Origin: Pelotomaculum sp. UBA1371
GTDB lineage: Bacteria; Bacillota; Desulfotomaculia; Desulfotomaculales; Pelotomaculaceae
Reading direction: 5' to 3'
NCBI GenBank assembly: GCA_002305915.1
Contig: DBRJ01000066.1
Location: forward strand, 9,078-42,368
Length of the DNA stretch: 33,291 nt
Part shown: one piece after another, positions 31,119 through 33,291 of the stretch
Layout: each line of letters starts with the position of its first letter
How positions within the stretch are numbered: the stretch's first letter is position 1
Translations under genes and position numbers: made by a program
The notes under the pieces: generated by a model
Database searches by the model: none
What the model was told of the DNA's origin: nothing
Seen by the model: only the letters and a program-made list of their open reading frames with translations

Positions 31119-31914
31119 AGAAGTGATCCGGCGCCGGATCATTTTGATTACTTTATTCCTGACCCTGGTTTTTCTGGTCCTATTCGGAACAGGGGTCCAC
31201 TACGGTTACGAGGAGATGGCCGGGCAGGCCGGGCCGCTGGAGATGATGTTAACCCAGCAGTTTTTGGCTCTGGGTCTTTATTTCGGAAGCTTTATTGTTG
31301 CCTTTCTGGCAATTATGGCGGTGGTGGGAGCCATTTCCGGGGAAATCGAAGGCGGAACCATTTACGCTATTGTGCCGAGGCCTGTAAAGCGTTCCGCAAT
31401 TATTCTGGGGAAGCTGCTGGGTTACGGGTTTATGCTCTGTGTCTTTGCGGTGCTGTTTTATATCGCGATCCTCCTCATTATTCGTTTCAACACAGGTCTG
31501 AATGTCCCGGTGAAGCCGGCCGCCCTGGGGCTCTTTTGCCTTCAGCCACTCATCCTTCTGGCGGTGAGCCTGTTCGGCACTACCTTTCTTTCCACCCTGG
31601 CCAACGGTATTGCTGCGTTTATGCTGTACGCCATTGGAGTTATCGGCGGCATGATGGAACAGATCGGCTACCTGGCCAGCAGCGAAGTTCTTATTCAGAT
31701 CGGTATTGTTTCCAGCCTGATCATGCCGGCGGACGCCATTTACAGAAAAATAGTCTACAGCCTCCTGGCCACCCCGGAGGTTTCAATGGCAAGCATGCTC
31801 GGGCCTTTCGGCAGCATGTCCGAGCCAAGCGCCTGGATGCTTCTGTATACGGGATTGTACATCCTCTGTTTCCTGGTGCTGGCAGTTAGAATATTTTCTA
31901 AGAGGGACCTCTAA
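31090..31914 (+). CDS. ABC-2 type transporter permease
   Basis: The 274-residue membrane protein has about six helices. It begins AITLLTFKEVIRRRIILITL, which is the usual opening of ABC-2 permeases, followed by GAISGEIEGGTIYAIVPRPV (the cytoplasmic coupling segment) and a large hydrophobic second half. The ATG is inside the end of the ATPase gene, which favours co-translation. The substrate is not inferable from sequence. Confidence 0.88.
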   Translation: MLAITLLTFKEVIRRRIILITLFLTLVFLVLFGTGVHYGYEEMAGQAGPLEMMLTQQFLALGLYFGSFIVAFLAIMAVVGAISGEIEGGTIYAIVPRPVKRSAIILGKLLGYGFMLCVFAVLFYIAILLIIRFNTGLNVPVKPAALGLFCLQPLILLAVSLFGTTFLSTLANGIAAFMLYAIGVIGGMMEQIGYLASSEVLIQIGIVSSLIMPADAIYRKIVYSLLATPEVSMASMLGPFGSMSEPSAWMLLYTGLYILCFLVLAVRIFSKRDL

Positions 31915-31984
31915 ATTGCAGGGATATCCAACCCACTGCCGGTTTTGGCCGGTTCGCTCCTGCGACCGGCGGCCTGCACTGCTG

Positions 31985-32029
31985 TTTCCTGCCTTCCAGC
32001 CGTGGCTGGAGCGGGCACTAGGCAGGAAA
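31985..32029. repeat. Structured inverted repeat before ldh
   Basis: TTTCCTGCC (31985-31993) pairs perfectly with GGCAGGAAA (32021-32029), and an inner CCAGCC/GGCTGG helix (31996-32001 with 32004-32009) is present. No T run follows. It might be a bidirectional barrier, an operator or a leader structure of ldh. Confidence 0.45.
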
Positions 32030-32104
32030 ACTAGCATAATAAAGCCTGACCAAGAAATAATATAGCTGACGTATTTTGAGCGGATCGAAAGGGCCGTGCG
32101 GGGA

Positions 32105-33040
32105 ATGCCAAAAGGTAAAATTGCCGTGGTGGGAGTGGGGGCGGTAGGGGCTACAACAGCTTTTACCCTGGCCATGAGCGGCCTGGCAACAGAACTGGTC
32201 CTGGTGGATGTTAACCAGCCTAAGGCAATAGGGGAAGCCCTGGACATTGCCCATGCTGCGGCTTTCATCAAGCCCGCCAGGATTTACGCCGGAACATTTG
32301 AAGACTGCCGGGACGCATCCATTATTGTTTTCTCCGCCGGGGCAGCTCAAAAGCCCGGAGAAACCCGGCTGGAACTGCTGCAAAAGAATTACGCCATCTT
32401 GAAGCAAAGCCTGCCCCGCCTGCAGGGCGGAAATCAGGAGCAAATCTTAATAATTGTGAGCAATCCCGTGGACGTCCTGACCTATGCTGCGCTGAAGATT
32501 ACCGGACTGCCCCCGCAGAAGGTCTTCGGATCCGGGACGGTGCTGGACAGTTCCCGTTTCAGGCATAGCCTGAGCCGCCGCTGCGGCGTTGCTCCCAGGA
32601 ACATCCACGCCTACGTAGTGGGGGAGCACGGGGACAGCGAAGTGCTGCTCTGGAGCCTGGCTTACATTGCAGGAATGCGGGTCGACCAGTATTGTGATTT
32701 GGCCTGCATTGAGCCTGTCAGCCGCCGGGTTCTGGAGCAGGAGGTCAAAAACGCGGCTCACGAGATAATTTTGGGAAAGGGGGCCACGTATTACGCCATC
32801 AGCCTGGCTGTTAAGCGGATTTGCGAGAGCATTGCCAGGGATGAGAATTCCATTCTCACGGTGACCGGCCTGATCGACGGGCTTTATGGAATCAAGGACT
32901 GCTGTCTCAGCCTGCCTGCTGTGATCAATGCCGGGGGTCGCGGTCGCCCGCTGGAACTGCCCCTTGCGGAGGAGGAAAGGAAAGCCCTGCTGGAATCGGC
33001 GGCTATTATTAAAAATGCCATTAATGAGCTGGGCCTTTAG
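32105..33040 (+). CDS. ldh: L-lactate dehydrogenase
   Basis: NADH-dependent reduction of pyruvate to L-lactate. ATG 32105 has GAAAGGG at 32087-32093 at a good distance; a GTG at 32096 is too close to it. The product is 311 residues. The Rossmann motif is VVGVGAVGATTAF. The substrate loop reads SAGAAQKPGETRLELL, with Gln before KPGETR favouring lactate over malate. VSNPVDVLTY, GSGTVLDSSRFR and VVGEHGDSEV (catalytic His) complete the active site. It is separated from the ABC genes by about 190 bases and is probably its own transcript. The allosteric FBP-site residues were not assessed. Confidence 0.94.
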   Translation: MPKGKIAVVGVGAVGATTAFTLAMSGLATELVLVDVNQPKAIGEALDIAHAAAFIKPARIYAGTFEDCRDASIIVFSAGAAQKPGETRLELLQKNYAILKQSLPRLQGGNQEQILIIVSNPVDVLTYAALKITGLPPQKVFGSGTVLDSSRFRHSLSRRCGVAPRNIHAYVVGEHGDSEVLLWSLAYIAGMRVDQYCDLACIEPVSRRVLEQEVKNAAHEIILGKGATYYAISLAVKRICESIARDENSILTVTGLIDGLYGIKDCCLSLPAVINAGGRGRPLELPLAEEERKALLESAAIIKNAINELGL

Positions 33041-33114
33041 CCGGATGAAAGAGCTCAAGGGAGTTTCGTACCCATGGGCTCAAGAATAAGCAAAAAATAT
33101 TAACGTGACCGCCC

Positions 33115-33142
33115 TTGCAATTTGTCCCGGTTCGTATATAAT
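33115..33142 (+). promoter_or_regulatory. Promoter of tRNA-Arg
   Basis: TTGCAA (33115-33120), a 16-base spacer and a perfect TATAAT (33137-33142), 31 bases before the tRNA. Confidence 0.7.
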
Positions 33143-33172
33143 AGTATAGTAACCCTCCGGGTAAACATCTAA

Positions 33173-33247
<75 letters not shown>

Positions 33248-33291
33248 AGTTCAAGCTTCAAAATAAGTGTAACTTAAAACATAACCTGGCC

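Overview
The window looks like the chromosome of a low-to-mid GC, Gram-positive, anaerobic, spore-forming Firmicute. A Peptococcaceae-type genome (Desulfotomaculum/Pelotomaculum relatives) is my best guess, by inference only. Support: strong AGGAGG-type ribosome sites with many GTG and TTG starts, a Spo0F-like receiver, two ECF sigma/anti-sigma pairs, an EndoAI/EndoA (MazEF) pair, an ANTAR regulator beside glnA, and an FMN glutamate synthase of the stand-alone type. I see no transposase, integrase or CRISPR array.

Layout. 1-681: 3' part of an MBL-fold hydrolase, then a minus-strand zinc-ribbon gene. 1289-3387: LytS/LytT-type two-component pair. 3569-8280: a housekeeping run acpS, nnr, ald, a small unknown gene and alr. 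8281-19550: a long accessory interval between alr and mazEF. It holds a frameshifted PII (glnB) remnant, a promoter/terminator-bounded tRNA-like RNA on the minus strand, an ECF sigma/anti-sigma pair, an asnB stub, a twin P-loop ATPase, an ANTAR response regulator, an internally deleted glnA, an intact FMN glutamate synthase, a second glnA fossil, an intact glnA and an orphan ilvN. 19624-20249: mazEF. 20382-22936: a C26 glutamine amidotransferase-like peptidase, an amidohydrolase and a Spo0F-like receiver. 23146-24819: tsaE-tsaB-rimI. 24833-27987: a tiny membrane protein, a GT39-like membrane glycosyltransferase and a secreted protein of unknown function. 28395-31914: a second ECF sigma/anti-sigma pair and an ABC exporter. 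32105-33040: L-lactate dehydrogenase. 33173-33247: tRNA-Arg(CCG).

The main biological story is nitrogen assimilation. Four nitrogen genes (PII, asnB, two glnA copies) are broken, while one glnA, the glutamate synthase and the ANTAR regulator are intact. Just upstream of the asnB stub and of the deleted glnA, a hairpin with a six-base loop (AACGGC and AATGAC, both A at 1 and G at 4) abuts or overlaps an intrinsic terminator. This is the feature known for ANTAR antitermination targets. It suggests that the regulator encoded between them once controlled, or still controls, these leaders even though the downstream genes have decayed. The other notable item is the tRNA-like RNA at 9237-9301: it has an acceptor stem, a canonical T arm and a long extra arm, but no anticodon arm.
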